The notes beneath the pieces were generated by a model that saw only the letters and a list, made by a program, of their open reading frames with translations, was not told the DNA's origin and did no database searches. 64,000 bases of DNA, taken from Branchiostoma floridae (taxonomy: Eukaryota > Chordata > Leptocardii > Amphioxiformes > Branchiostomatidae). Shown in pieces: positions 13,501 through 28,500 of this stretch. The stretch is taken from NCBI RefSeq assembly GCF_000003815.2, contig NC_049979.1, forward strand, positions 24,277,752 through 24,341,751, given 5' to 3'. The position numbers and the translations under genes were made by a program. How positions within the stretch are numbered: position 1 is the first letter of the stretch; the number at the start of each line of letters is the position of its first letter.

Positions 13501-16500
13501 AGAGACATTCCTGAGTGATGTACAGGGCTCGAAATACTTTTTCTGCATACCTGCATACATACATTGAATATTACCTGCACCAGACAAATTCTACCTGCAC
13601 CACTCTGAATTTAGGAAGAATGGATCTTAATAAACTTGTTCAGGAATCATTGCTATTCATCTTTTATACTTTATCCACAATCCACATATATAGAACATAG
13701 GACATTTATGTATAAAACCCAGTACATGGACGAGTGCAGGTTAAGTGCAGGTAGACATTGGAAATACCAACACAGTTCCAATTTTACCTGCACTAACCTG
13801 CATTTTCAGGTGGCATTTCGAGCCCTGCAAGACAGCCAAGACAGTTTTACAGGTAGAACTGTTATCTAGTCTTTAACTTTGTAATCTTTAGATGGTTTCT
13901 GTAGAAAACATAACCATGTTGAACATACTTGTAGCTGTACATTTTAATACATAATTAATTACCTAAAAGGAATGTTGCCTCTGAAATGACTTCTTAGAAA
14001 CACACCTTAACTGGTACAAAATTGAGTTTTACTAAGTATACATTTTTTTAAAGTACACTTGAATATACAATTGAGTTTCATTTGCATCTTACAACCACAA
14101 TACCAGAGACCTAATCATAGTCTGAACCAGTCCCGAGTGTCATTACAGCCATGCTTACGTCATTGAATTAATCATGTCAAGCAAGAATATGCCATAGAAA
14201 AGTGAAAAAGATAAACATTTGCAAGCAAATGCAGATGCTTTCCTCCATGCTGTTTTGATACATATTAGTCACTTATGACTTTAACCTGCTCTCACACAAA
14301 TGGAATAGTTCTGACAGTGCTGCCACCCAAGGATCTTATTGTGACAGATTCATCACAAACTCTTGGGAAATTAAGGCATTTCTAAATGTGGTCGATAGAC
14401 AATTACATGGCTGAGCAGGTATTCTTAAACTGGTTAGCATTGTCACACATTTTGACTCCATCTCTATTACTGAGGACAAGAATCAAAGTGAACAAAGATT
14501 GTCGGTCATTAAATCAGCTGATTCTTTGAACGTGCAGGGTAAGGAAATCTCTAACAGTTTAAACCTGATATTAAAAAAAAGTTTTAGAGAGATTATTTTA
14601 AGAAATCATCAAAATTTGCAAGGAAATGAAGAAAATGCTGAAAAAAGAATGAGAAGAAATACTGCTTTTATGCAATACAATTCTTTTGGCTATTCAACAC
14701 CATTTATTAAGTGGTGTATATACCATATTGTTAATTATTAAGCATCTTCAACATTTTTATGAAGAATCAGAATCAGATGACATATCCTATATTCATCTGA
14801 CTGGGGGATAGCAAATCCCTTCAGAGCCATTAAAGCATTGTGCTTCTTCTATTTACTGTTATATAAAGCTAGCCAGATAATAAACTATCTGCAGTTCCTA
14901 AATGCATTTTCATTGCAGTAGCCAGACATAACCAGCACCTCACCTCACCTCACCTCACCTCACACAACCAGTACACGTACACAGAAACATGCAGTCTCAA
15001 TCACTGGCCATTTAACAGCCTCTACAATCTAACTGCTGGTGTGTCAAGTTACAAGAACTGAATGCACAGAATTCTGTATTTCAAATTTATCTCTATTGCT
15101 AAAATTACAACATTAGGTATCCATGAAAAGCAGATATGTCTCCGTACATGTGCAGTCTGATATTTGAATAGTCTAAATTTATTGCTGTCTGTGTGGACAA
15201 TTGTTGCTCACAAAGATTGCAAGAAGTTTGGCACACTGTCACTTTTCATCCATAAATCAGTGCGAATTATTCTGCTATACATTGGAAAGAATATTTTTCA
15301 CAAGCCAAGTAGACATGGAAATAAATCCTTAAAGGGACAAAGAGACATAATTATCCTGTCCTTGGTGCTGAAATGGTTGAAGTTGTTATACAGCTTTAGA
15401 TATCAATTTAGGTGGAACTGATGCTTTTTTGGGTCTATTTTGATACAGGGCTTAGACAAATCAATAAATAATTCGCAAGCTAGTCCATACAGAAAAGATG
15501 GCGGGTATAAGTGGCAAATTCTGTTTGAGATTTACTTATTTGTTTTGTAGAAAAATGGAAAATGGAGCTCTTAATAGAATTAGAAATGTGACATTAGGAA
15601 AGGATAGATATGGAAGGAGTTATTAACATGATTAGCAAAGGGTGTGGGTGCAGGAAAATGGAACAATTTCAGACTATGATTCATGTGATGTGAAGTCCGA
15701 AAGGAGACATGTAGAGCAGCACTCACTTAAAACATTCTGAAGAAAAGCTTTTGAATCATTATCTGCCCCACTCCTTGTTTGGGAACTTTATATGTTTTTA
15801 TAAATAAGTTTCTTTGCTGAATCTGTCAAAATCAAATTTTATCAGTTTCTATTATAGTTCTGAATTTTTTAATGAATAGGGAGAGGAGAATTTTTTCCAT
15901 CCTGAAATTTCTGTTGTGGGACCAATGGACGGACAGGTACTGGAGACAGTCCTTGTAGTGATCTAAATACCTGAAACACGTTGCAGGTACAAGTATCTAA
16001 TGGTGATAAAATGAAAGGCTAGTTTCATTCTTATATTGACTTTACAACATTTTTATTGTTAAGAAAACTTGATGATTTGCTCTCCTTGACTTGAAGATTG
16101 TTGTAATACTGCTGACAACATCAGGCCCGTCACTCACCCTACAGATTAAGTGCTGAGATTACCCCCAATTTACAACTCCAGTCACTTTTGGCTTCAGCTT
16201 AAGTACCGTTTATAGAGATGAGATATTTTGTTATGGTGAAATTGTCCATCATCATGAGAAAGTGCTGTTTTCCACATCAACACCTCAAGGCTTTCAGGCA
16301 ATGCTTTTATCTTCATGCATACACATGCACACACATTCAAGTCCCACAGGCATAATTTCTAAAAAAAAAGCTTAGGAGACTACGCTTTATTTATCCCCTT
16401 GACATGCTTCTAGCATACCTCAGGCTTGGGTTCATGTTACTATCAAACTTTTGTGCACAAATCATAGTGATAATTGTTGATGGTGTTCTTTGTTGTCATT

Positions 16501-19500
16501 AAAAATTTACACTTAGTCCATCTACTGTTGATACTGTACAATAGCTCCTTTGTTTTAAAGGCTGCAGGCTAGAGGACTTGTTGAGAAAATGAAATAAAAC
16601 TATGCTTTTGGAACTTATGCAAGTTCATGTTTTAATGCAATACCTCAAGACGAGGAGATTTTAACCTCTTAAAACAAACATGTCTTTGCTTTGAGTCAGT
16701 GTTTTAAAAGTGTTTTATCAATTTGTTCCAATCTTTAATGCTAGTTCACCTTTATCTGCTTGGTAACAATATCTCTACTTTATTTCAAACTGCGTATTTG
16801 GGACATCAAGTGGAAGGACAGTGGTTTTAAACTGCAATTTTCCAAATATATTTATAGGTTTAAAACCACCATCCATTACTTGATATCCCTAAACACCCTG
16901 TCTTTAAAAAAATGGATATACATGCATGTAGGTTATCCAGCGGATAAATGTGAACTAGTATTACAGACACAAAGTGTGCACAACGGAAATCTCATTGATC
17001 ATTTTTCACTTGGGAGCATATTTGAATAAGTTTTCCTTAAAATTTGTTGAACACTTTGACAAACATGCAAATCAAGGTATTTGCAACACAGCGATTGCAT
17101 TAATGCAACAAAAAAACAATGTTCCTGTATGTTTGGAATATCTTATGACAGACATGGTCTGATATCATTTCACCAAATGTACTGTACAAACAGATGGTGA
17201 TTCATCAGAAATTGCAACTAAATTACTTCTCATAGTCATACAGCGCAAAACCCAGATGGCAAAAAGATGATTTCTGAGAAGCTATAATTATTTTCTCAAG
17301 GAATTTCTTGTGGGGCCAAAACATTGTATTGTTCAGTCATCGGTAAAGATGCCACCTGTTATTCATAGAAACCAAAAGTGATGTGAATTTGATTTTGCAG
17401 CTAAAGAGCTATCTTTCCAATGGTTGTGACAGAAAAGATGGACATTATGTACAGTATACAGGTTTATTGTGCTGGGTAAATCCTCTAGCTCTTTTTGGCA
17501 AGCACAATGAGAACAATGGACCATGACCTAACATTCTGTCCTAATTCACGTAATGTGAATGTCTGGTGAGCAACAATGGCAGGGCCACCAACCACCGGAC
17601 TACGCCAGTCGATACCACCACAGGGTATCTCTTGTACTCTGCCAGATGAACATGTCATTATTACCCGCACTCGCTTTCACGACTATCGATCAGAGGGGTG
17701 ACATGACCTCAATAACTGCAATGCGCAACACGATACATCCTGTTTAGACGGTCACAGCTGATCCCCGATCGAATACATGCAGGACCACGTTCGGGTATCT
17801 CTCACATCAGGACACAAGTCGTTCCAGGCTCGTCATTCACTCACTAATGCACAACGTGGGTAGCGCATGTCTCAGAATGGGGCTTAAGTTTTTTAAAAGC
17901 AAGCATTGGGGAAATTACAGATGAAATGTTGTGTTCCTTTTTCCCTGAAATTATCCTGCAGCGCCATGTAGGTGTTCTGTATTAGCAAATTTATCATGGT
18001 TAGAACCTCACTAAGGACAAAGAATATTAATAATAATGATTTTCTATTCAGTAAGGGGTTAAATATGAGTGAAAAAGTAGCCAAGTAACATTCTTTAGGG
18101 GAAGTAACAAAATAAGTATGAGGAAGGTAGTTATGAAACTTTGATATTGCCTTCCAAAACAGAATGTTTTATTGCTGATTCATAAGCTTATATCATGAGA
18201 GTTAAGCTTATTGGAAAAACAAGATGATGATATCATATTATGTGCCCTGTGTGACATTTCCATCATCTATGAGAAAAGTTCAGATGGTCCAAACTTGCCC
18301 TGCGGGCTTGTATAGGGAACTAATGGTCTTGTCAATACCTACCAGCATAATCATTGATATGTGCCTTTTACTTGGAAGGGGGAGGAGTAGAATTATTGAC
18401 TTGTGCTGTTGGCATTATAAAACTTTTATACAACATCCACACAGACTATAGATAGAGGTGGGCTCCAGTACAGAAAATTCAGGTACAGGTCCAGAAGATC
18501 AGGTCTAATCTGTGAAAACTTTTGAATGGGCGATACTCAGGACAATGGTCCATTTTGCTACAAAGGATTCTTTATCTGACATCCATTAGCGTTTTGAAAT
18601 CTTGTCTTCATGTGAACAACGATAACTGCCTCTGTTTTAGACTAAGTTTGACTGTAAAAACTTGGTAGAAATAACTTAACTCTCCTCTTCTATGCTCCTG
18701 CAATCTTCTTTGACCTGTAAGCTCCAAAAGACGTGAACGCCATAATCTGTTCATTTTTGGTCTAACATCTGGTCCACACTTTTTTCAGGTTCATTTTTTG
18801 GTTAGGTGCAGGTGGACATCAGAAATACCTGCACAGCTCCAATTTTACCTGCACTAACCTGCATATGCAGGTGGTATTTCGAGCCCTGAGTACGGTGTAC
18901 CGGTACCCACCCCGAACTATAGACCACCTCGTAGACTCCTCCTACTACTGTAATTACCATCAGTCATCATTTATGGACAAGAAGCAATGGCATGAACCAG
19001 ACCGTGGTACCCAGGTCCTTTTTCAGCTGAAATCCTATTGATTGACTGATAAATATCAGTACAGACTGGCAGGGCATGCACTCTTCTCTGATTGAGACAA
19101 ATAGCCAATTCCCCAGGATTCAGTGCAAGGCCTTATTCATGGAGAGAACATGTCTATTCAGCGCTTTAGAAATCATTTTTGGCAGTAGGTTATATTCATC
19201 AATCATCTTGGCAAATCAACCTACACACTGCTGTAGAATATTAATGCTAGTTTGCCTTTATCCACTGGGTAACCTATATCTGTTAGTTTCAAAAGCAAAG
19301 TATTTACTTAACGGGGATATCAAGTTGACAAACGGGGGGTTTCAACTTAGCATTAGTTAGAATTTTTGTCCGTCAACAGGGATAGAGGGGATGAAAGTTT
19401 TGTTCATCTTGAGAGGCAAGTTTCTGATATGGGATGGAGAGACAAGTCCTGGAGACAGCACTGGTCAGGGTTCAACTCACTGATAAGAGGTAGAGTTATC

Positions 19501-22500
19501 TTTAAGATTCCTCCAGGCAAAGAAGATGCAATAACTTGTCTGTCTCGTTTCCTGTCCCTCTAAGACAAATAACTGACTCAAGGCACTTTGTAGAGGCAGT
19601 AAGAAGAGTAGAAGACTCACCAAGGAATCCTGGCTTCATCTCGTTGAGCATGGGGTCCAGATGGAGCTTCAGCTTAGCAAAGATGGATGGGGCACTGAAC
19701 ACCCACCTGTTAACAAGAGGAACAAATTATTACCTGCATGAAAAATGGAGGTATTGTTCTGTGTTTGTGTTTGTTTGTGTGTGTGTGTGTTCTGTGGGGT
19801 GGTGTTTCTGGATATTTGTGGTCACCATAACTTCAGAACCTCTGAATGGATTGTAATGACAAATGGTAATATGTGAATAAGAAAGAATTAATATCAAATA
19901 GAAAATATATTAAATCAAACCTCGGAATAAATTGCTCCCTAAATTAAAGAAAACATCAAGAGAAATGGGAAAGAAAATGATTTCCATGATTGTCAATGGC
20001 ACTAGACAACCACCTGTTGATCAGGTCATCAGTCAATCAGGATTCAACAATTTATCATATCATAATAAATAGAAACCAAGAAAAACACACGCCTTTAGAG
20101 AATAGCATTCACTGCCACAGCACAAAAATGTTAAATTCTCATTCCTTATTCTGGCCCACGGTCTGGAACTTTCAGAGAGCATTTTAGTTTAAACTGTCTG
20201 TAAGTGCCAAGCTAAAAGCCTGCATGAGTGAGATAAATGGAAAGCTTCATGCCTCATGTATTCCCTGCCAGTGAGCAGACCTCTGGGCTAACAGAGCAGT
20301 GAACTCGTCTGGATGGCTGACCCTCTAATGGCTCAACACATAAGAATGCTGCTAACCTACTTGTGTCCAAAATGTCCTCTTTGTATTAATCATAGCCACA
20401 AATTAAACAAGAAATCAAAGATTTCATACTTCCATGAAATATTTTGATTTTTTTGCCGTATTTATTCACTGTTCTTGGAATTTTTTAATGATTCTGTCTA
20501 TCAATTTTCTTGCCTTCCGGCAGGACTTTGAGACCAAGTCTGCGGCACTAACTTTAGACCTTGTAAATTTGAATCTGGGCCAACTCCACTCCTTAGATTG
20601 CCTCTTGAATTGAAAAGCAGTATAATGGGTTCTTGGTTTTGTTTTGATAAATGTACATTGATCTTTTTACTGAATAGGTGATATTGTACTGACACAAAGC
20701 TGATCCAAGTCATACTCATGTAGAAAGAAGTACAATACATTATATTTTCCTGAAAAGTCCCAGTGTTTCTTTTAAGTTACATTTTTCAAACAAATATGCT
20801 AATCTAAGAATCACCTGTTCTAGAAAAGTCATAAAAAACTGTTGAGTCACATCTTTAAAGTAATGATCAAGTTTCAAATTGGCATCAACTCAATTTAAAT
20901 ATTATATATAATAAGTTACCTTTAATGAGATGAATGACATTACAATGGGAAGAATAGAAGTAACTCAAGGCCATTGACCTTGACTAACCAAGCCAGTTAG
21001 ATTTGATGGAGCCATGCCCTACTTATGTCTTGTCCTGCTTTGCTTCAGTAATCATATCATCGTTCAACTTAACTTCCACTGTTTGAACTGTCGTCCTTGG
21101 ATTAGTGCTGCTCTAACAGTAATTACTTCCTCAGATTGAGATGACTGACGTCAACCCTGTCCCTTGCAAAAATTGCCTTTTGTCTGCAATGCATAGCTTA
21201 GAGGATTATGAAAATCAATACCACCATTGATAGAATGGTACCTTGGATTCCTTAAAAGACCACAGCTAATGGCACATTTGTATCATCACAAACTTAGACC
21301 ATTCTTTGTACCATCACAAGCTGAGACCATGATGATTCTTAGGAAAGTCATACATGTACATGTGCAGTTCAAATTCCAGCTTTTTTGTTCGTCAGGTAAG
21401 GCTGCGTTAGGTTGTTGTCGACTGTCACAGACTGCTCAAAAGTTGTACAACACCAAACTTGTACGACAAACCAGGGCAAGTGTGACTGTGGTATCAGAGT
21501 GGCAACTGATTCTGCCATAAGCTTATGGCTTGCTTTCCAAGAAGCAGTCAATTTCTATCGTTGATTTTCATAGAAATGACTGCTAAGGCTGTATACACTT
21601 TTACTAGCCGATTGTTCTTTCACCAGAAAAGTGATGTATTGTTACACAGACTTTGAATCACAGACTCGCTGACTGTTGGGGCATGTAAAAGAGAACTACA
21701 AAGCACTGAAGTTGGCTAGCCTTTGCAAAATTGGGCTTTTAAGTTACCAGTAAAGTTTTTAAGAACTTGTAGATGATTTATGGCAGAGTAGGTGAGAGCT
21801 AACAAGTTGTGTGGACTGGCATCTAGCCAATAGGACTTGTACTGCTGCACTCAGGATAAAACCACTCAAAACTACAGATAGCTATGCGCTTTTGGGATTT
21901 TTCTTGCATTCATTTTACCTTACATAATGCCTGGAGGTCATAAAGCTAATATGGGAATGTCTATCAGTATTGCATGTTCATTATCAAGTCAGCACATCCC
22001 CTATCTGTGAAATTGGAAAAGCATGTAAGCCAGAGGCTCAAATTGAAGAAGCACATCAACTGAATTGAAAAGTTTTGCAATTCTGAACTTTGTACAAATG
22101 TAAGAAGGAAATGGTAGTCCCATAGCCTATTTGAGGCCATAGGGACAGTGGGTTGTTATCCATGGTGTGTAGAGCATGCTTATGCAAAACTATAATAGCT
22201 TTCCATAAGCATGCTCAGGGGGGGCTCATCCCTCTCCATCCACCACTTCATCCCCCCCCCCATGGTACCCATTTGTGGATTGAGGAAAGTTGAGTGTTTT
22301 TCCCATGGACATAACGTCTAGCCTGGAATGTGTGACCTCAAAATTTCATGTTCATGAGCCTTGCCATCTGACGTGCCACATTGTACAAAAGTGAAGATTT
22401 TCAAAAGATGTAGCCAGTGTGGTAAAAAAGAACTCACAGTCCTTAGTTTGTTGGTAATAGCTGTTTTCAGCTGTCACAAATTGAGAGCATGAAGAGGTAT

Positions 22501-25500
22501 AACCTCATTTACTGCGGTTACAAATCCCCAAGGGGATAAGTATGATAGAATTATGAAAAACTCTAAAATGTCTTTTAGTAGCCTGAAAGAGAATGATTTG
22601 ATTATTTTCTTAACAATATTAGGTTATTGACACAAAATCCAATCCAAATAGCTTTCATCCAATCACCAGCTCCTAGAAAAACTAGCACTGTCCCTAAATG
22701 TACATACATGGACATGAATGTACATAAACAGGACTCTGGGTAATCAACCTAGCTAGCAAATGGTTTGTATTCATCAATGATCAGTAGTAAAGTCAACAAT
22801 AACAATTTCCTGACCCGCACGGTACACAATTTACTTCAGTTAGGCCAATTGTGTTATCAACCATGTGCAGGAGTTGTTGTCTTGTACAAATGTAGTCACA
22901 ACTCATCATGATTTTTATTGTTTGGCCAACATTGAATCAGAACTTTGTACCTTTCATTCACTAGCTTTACCACACAACATTTGGAACCTCAGGATAATGG
23001 ACGTATATCATTCTTAAATGTGAGCAGACCTTATCTGATATGTTCTTTTAAAGTCCTGTCTATCCTTATTGAGCGATTGATTTTCATCTTTCGGTAAAAG
23101 CTCATGCATTGCATTGGTCCATACTTTGTGACAAACTATCACATCATCATGGAAGCTTATCTGTGCTGGTAGTAATCTAGTATAATGCTGAACACAACTC
23201 AGTGGTTGCAGTATCTCAGATAGCAGAGCACCATCCTTGAGACCAGATAACAGCAAGAGCTCTAATTTTTATAAACAAGTTGCCTTCTTTGACAAGATAA
23301 CTCCATGTCAAGAATAAATTGTAAACAGTTATGCTTGGGGAACTTGCGTATACTTAACTTTGAATAGACCTGCTTGTGTATAATGCTAGTTAACCTTTAT
23401 TCTTTGCTTCTTTTTGTTGAGAGTTAACTGACACCGATCTGGCAAAAAAGTAAATCAAGATCTATTTCAATCTGTTGAATGCCAACAATACAGAGTACCC
23501 TTGTCACATGCTATATGTTATACATTGCATTTTGCTCTATAGTCCTGCTGACACAAAAATTGTTCAACTTGAAAACACCATGATCCATCATGTTGAAAAC
23601 GCAGCCTTCCTTGGGGGGTGTAACCATTATCCATGGAGAGAAGACTTCTGATAATCCTCTTCCTTCTAATCACCACCAAACAACAGGTAAGTAAGTACCA
23701 CACCGCATGCAGTAGCTCTTCAGTAACGGAACAAGGTTGTTGCCTCAGTATGACGCCATACAAAGCCTATCCTGCAACAATGGCATGACACAGCCATCGC
23801 AATACAGAGAATAATCTGTTGGTAGTGTAACAATCTGTAAAATGTCTTGCACCCTCCGTTCACATGCTCAACTTTGACATTTTTGTGTCAAAGGTGAACA
23901 CTACCATGTTGATAACATGAATGGGAGTGATATAGACCTCTGGAAATGAATATGGTGGCTGGCTGCAATGTTTGTTTCTACGACAGAACACTGCATGCAT
24001 CTAGAGTAAGTGGCAACAAAACAGTGCTTTATGATGATTGATCACACCTTGAGTTCACATGTAGGTTAAGCTGTCTTGTAAATACTTGGAATACTTGACA
24101 ATGTATTGAGTTGGAAGCAGATGTAACATTGATGACAATTGTCTTGATGTTCCAGCAAACAACCCTACAGTACTTGGGCAATTCTCCCACAATGGCTCAT
24201 AAGATGGCTGCAAAGGACGAAAAGTTTTTCACCTAAACACCTTTAAATGCAAAGCTCTTTAGCACTCAATTGTCTCAATTTTGTAATTCTCGAGGTATTT
24301 CTGATGTTACTTATGTACATTTAGCATATATCTCTAAATACTCCATTTACAATTTACTCCAGTACCAACAGTATATGATAAAGTGTAGTGATGACAAGAG
24401 AAGACGAAGAATAATATACTTCATAATTTTATGACTGATTGCACAGACATTTTGTTGCTTGACACTAATACCGTATCCAGAAAGCGCTTCCCCTGTGTCA
24501 TTTTTAATGTCTTGGTAGTCTTGGTGGATAGTTGTCAGCTAAACTGCTGGTTCCACCCATCATTACTATTGATTCAATTTAAAAAAGTCCCAAATACACC
24601 CCAGGGAATAAGAATTGGATTTCTGGATTTCCTTCCCCACCCCTCTTGTTCAGGTCTGCTTCAAAAAGCTTTCTTACATTGTCCTGGAGTGATGAAGTTT
24701 TATATAGATATCATCCAGCAAAATACTTTAACTTTATTTGAATCCACAATTAGCTTGCCATCGGTTTGCAACACTTAATAATGGTTTTCAATTACAAAAG
24801 AATCAATAATTGCAGATCAATAATAACCAGCATAGCAATTTTCAGCCAGCTTTGGAAAGCCCCAGATGGGATATTAGCAAGTCAAGTGAGATAATTATAA
24901 TTTGCAGGACCATTGATTGATTTGAAATGGGATGCAACGATACACTGAACTTGCTGACAGGTGTTATACAAGTGGAGGTTTAATCATATTGATTGTTGCT
25001 ATGGTGCAATCAAGTGCAGAGCCTCATTTTCTGGTGTGAAATCTACATAATTGTTAAACTGTCAATGGAAGACAAACTCTGACAGCAGCACAAGTTTCAG
25101 CACCTTGGAGAGCCTATGGCAGTTCCAGTTCATGTGGCAGCCATGTAACTGGAATACTGGATTTAATTAGCTGTTATCTGAGGATATTGAATCCCTGTAA
25201 ATGGACGTATTGTTTACAGTCTGTGTGTTTGTTTGTTTGTCTTGTTGTGTGTCCATAGGTACATGGATTTGAATGTGGTATAGTGATAGGATGTGAGGCA
25301 GAAAATGATGTAACTGGCAGAATGAGACTGGTAGGATGGTACCTGGAATAAACTAGATTTCATCACATTATTTGTGCCTATTTAAGCAAGACACAATGAA
25401 CATAATGTATGACACACTGGTTGGATTCATTTTTGTTTCATTTCATATGCTCTCATCATCATTCATGTTTGTCAGCCATCATGTTTTGACATAACTGCTT

Positions 25501-28500
25501 GAGAATAGACCTGGATGATTCTCCCAAAGAATATTTGTCATGACTAATCACACATAACCATGTTTTGTTAATATTCTGATGTTGTAGCTGTGTTGTACCT
25601 GTTATTCTAGACAAGAAGTGGCTTTGTATAGCTACAAAAACATGGTTGGAGACACAAAGATTTCCTACTACCCACTGAGACTCAACTAACCTACCAGCTA
25701 GCTAGCTCAAATGGCCATGATATTTTTGTTTGTTTTGCATAACTGGTAAAATGTTTTTTGGCGCAACACACCAGTTCTGCTCTCACTGTAAGGTTTGATC
25801 AACTCACACCAGGAAGGACCTCTACTATTTTTCATGAGTGATAAGTGTGCTGGGATCTTATAATGTTCCCCAAGTGTTACAAGGGCTCCAGCATTACATC
25901 ACATCCAAGAGTACATCCCTAATCAAAGCTCATGTACTCATTTTTCCTTGAACCAAGTGAGAAAATAGCTGTAAAAGTTCTGGGGCCAGCTAGGGACTCA
26001 AACCCCAAACCTTTAGATTGTTAGCCAGTAATCCTAACCACAAACCACATTGCACCACATTACATTAGGCTTGCAATTTATTCCTCAATACAGCTGACCA
26101 TAAAAAAGTAGAACATGCCACAGGCTTGCATACACTGTACTTGTGATCCCTGTAAATGGATATTGAGCAAACTATTAAGCAGAAATCCAGCACGAGCCCC
26201 TGAATATTGGAAAATCAACTGTGGCTTGACATGCAGCATTGTGCTGATGAAAATTTAATGCCGTATCAGGAAAAATCTTTGCTCAGGCCATGGTGATTTC
26301 ATTCCTTGGTTGTTGACATACTTACGTACAAAAACTATTCTTACACTGGAGGGATACACAAGTTGCATGAGATCATCAATTAGTATACATTGGATGTTGA
26401 CATTGAAGTAGATCTAGTTTAAGTTAGGTTTTGTATGTATTGAATTTTGAGGTGCAAAACTTTATTTCAAAATTTTGAGACAAAAAGATTAGAATTGTTG
26501 AAGCCTAATGGATGGGAAAGTCAGGCAGTTCAGTCACGTCACAAAGCCTTTTAAAGCTGTTACTGCATTGCATATTGGCACATGCTATAGCAGCACAAGT
26601 AATGATGCGGTGGTCACAAAATGGACCAGACAAGTAATACTATGCAGGTTTACATGCAAACCTTCTCAGACACACCTCTTTCCATTATGTTCATTACAAG
26701 TCATTAAGTATTCTAGACATGTTGTCTGCAAGGGCACAAAAAAACATGATGAGTAAAAAAAGGAGCCAAGATGCCTAAATTGGCAAAATATATCTAGAGA
26801 CCATAAACGTTGTGACAAGAATTCAAGCTGTAAAACATAGTATCACAATTTTTCACTCCTGTATTAAAAACGTAGCAATTACTGAATTAGCCTAGCTCTC
26901 CTTTATACACGATGTAACCTTTGTTGTTTTTAAAAACAGGATATTTAGGGATGTCAAGTCAACAGACAGAAGTTTCCAAATGTACTATCTTAAAAATGTC
27001 ATATTGCAACTACACTCAAGGCTACTACACTGGTGTAGCTTCTACAACTACAACCTAGTTTCACTTCTTTAACTACACTCATAGCTTCATCACGAGCATC
27101 ACTTGTAGAGTACACTTAGTCTACACACAGCATATTTTCCCATTTTTGGTACTTTCTTGTCATGTTGATCATCTTTCTTTCTTTTCACAGTCAAGAAAAA
27201 TCAATGCATGATGTCATCCATAAAGTTTACTTGCTCTGGTCCTGTACTATAAATAGCTTGCTCATGTCCTATTAAGCGTTGCTTTTACAGCTGGACTGCA
27301 TTGTACAATCATTATGATATCACTGTGCATATAACGAGAACCTGAATCAGCAAATATGGAAAAATTTGCATTTCAATGTAAATTTTGGGAGGAAACATAA
27401 ATTGCAGAATCCACGCATGAAAATTATAATAAATGTTGTTGTTGAGTACTATTCATGGCAGCAAGTTAGGTTTTTATATTCATTTACAGTATTGGTGCTT
27501 AAGTGCAATTGTCTTTTTTGCTGGCAGAATTCTAAGATTATGACTCAAGTACTGTAACATCCATTGGCATAATACCGGTCGGTTTACTGCAATTTCTCAA
27601 GCAATGCTAATTTGGCAAATGATCAACGCATCATTTTCTCCAGTTACATGTTGCTGTTACAGCTTACCTTTGCCACTTCTTCTGTGTAAATTATTTTGTC
27701 TCTCTGGTCCTGCTAAAAACATAATATCGTAATTGGAACACACCGCGGAATTGCACGGAGAACGGGCGCGTGGTTGGAAGGGGGTGCACTATACCGGTCG
27801 AACGAATAACGGCACAATTAACTGCCGCTATGTACATTTATACATCCTCTGTTGTTCCTTTCTTTCCTGTTAGTAGTTGCACAAAACAAAAATCTGCATG
27901 AGCATACAAGAAGTCATGAGAAAATGGGCGTATACTGACAAGAATTTTCATTTAATTTTGATCCGTCACAACCGCTATGACGTAAAACTTTACTGCTGGC
28001 CGTAGCATTAAAAATGGCGGGAAAATGGCGGCGTACGTTCAATTTGACCCATTCAGCCGTAGATCTGGGTGATAATGCAAAGGTTCCTCACACTTTTACA
28101 CGAGTTGTAGGTCACCAAAAGAAATTCAAGATTGCTGTTGAATCATGCTCGTCTTGTGCCGTGAGCACATGTGATTATTATCTACAAATCTGGCGATGAA
28201 CGTGACATTGTGTTTGTCCCACGACGAGCTCGCCTGCCCCGAAAATGACCTGAAAACTTTTGGCCTCGTTGTCTTCGAATGCATTGTTATCGATGCTTTG
28301 TAAATTATGTATTGGACACCTAGATGTCTGAAGTGTGCATACCTCAGAAATAACTATTGTTGCATGTGTAGATCTCTTTAAGTTCCACTATTTTTAATCG
28401 ACCGGTATAAGGCTTATGACCGGTATTATGCCAATGCATGTTAAATGCAGAAATGTTCTAGGTGGTTTTATGTTCGCGGTTTTTGCAGTGGCCACTTTAC

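Larger units (their letters stand above)
11488..19620. other. 8.1-kb SMP-gene intron with repeats
   Basis: No exon is needed here because phases across the intron agree. It holds a hAT-like MITE (13523-13827), a CACCT microsatellite (14936-14963), foldback A copies (16735-16964 and partial 19241-19380) and a family C element with a nested repeat (18457-18913). A GC-richer block at 17530-17880 may be a decayed transposase. The rest is AT-rich and unremarkable. Confidence 0.55.
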
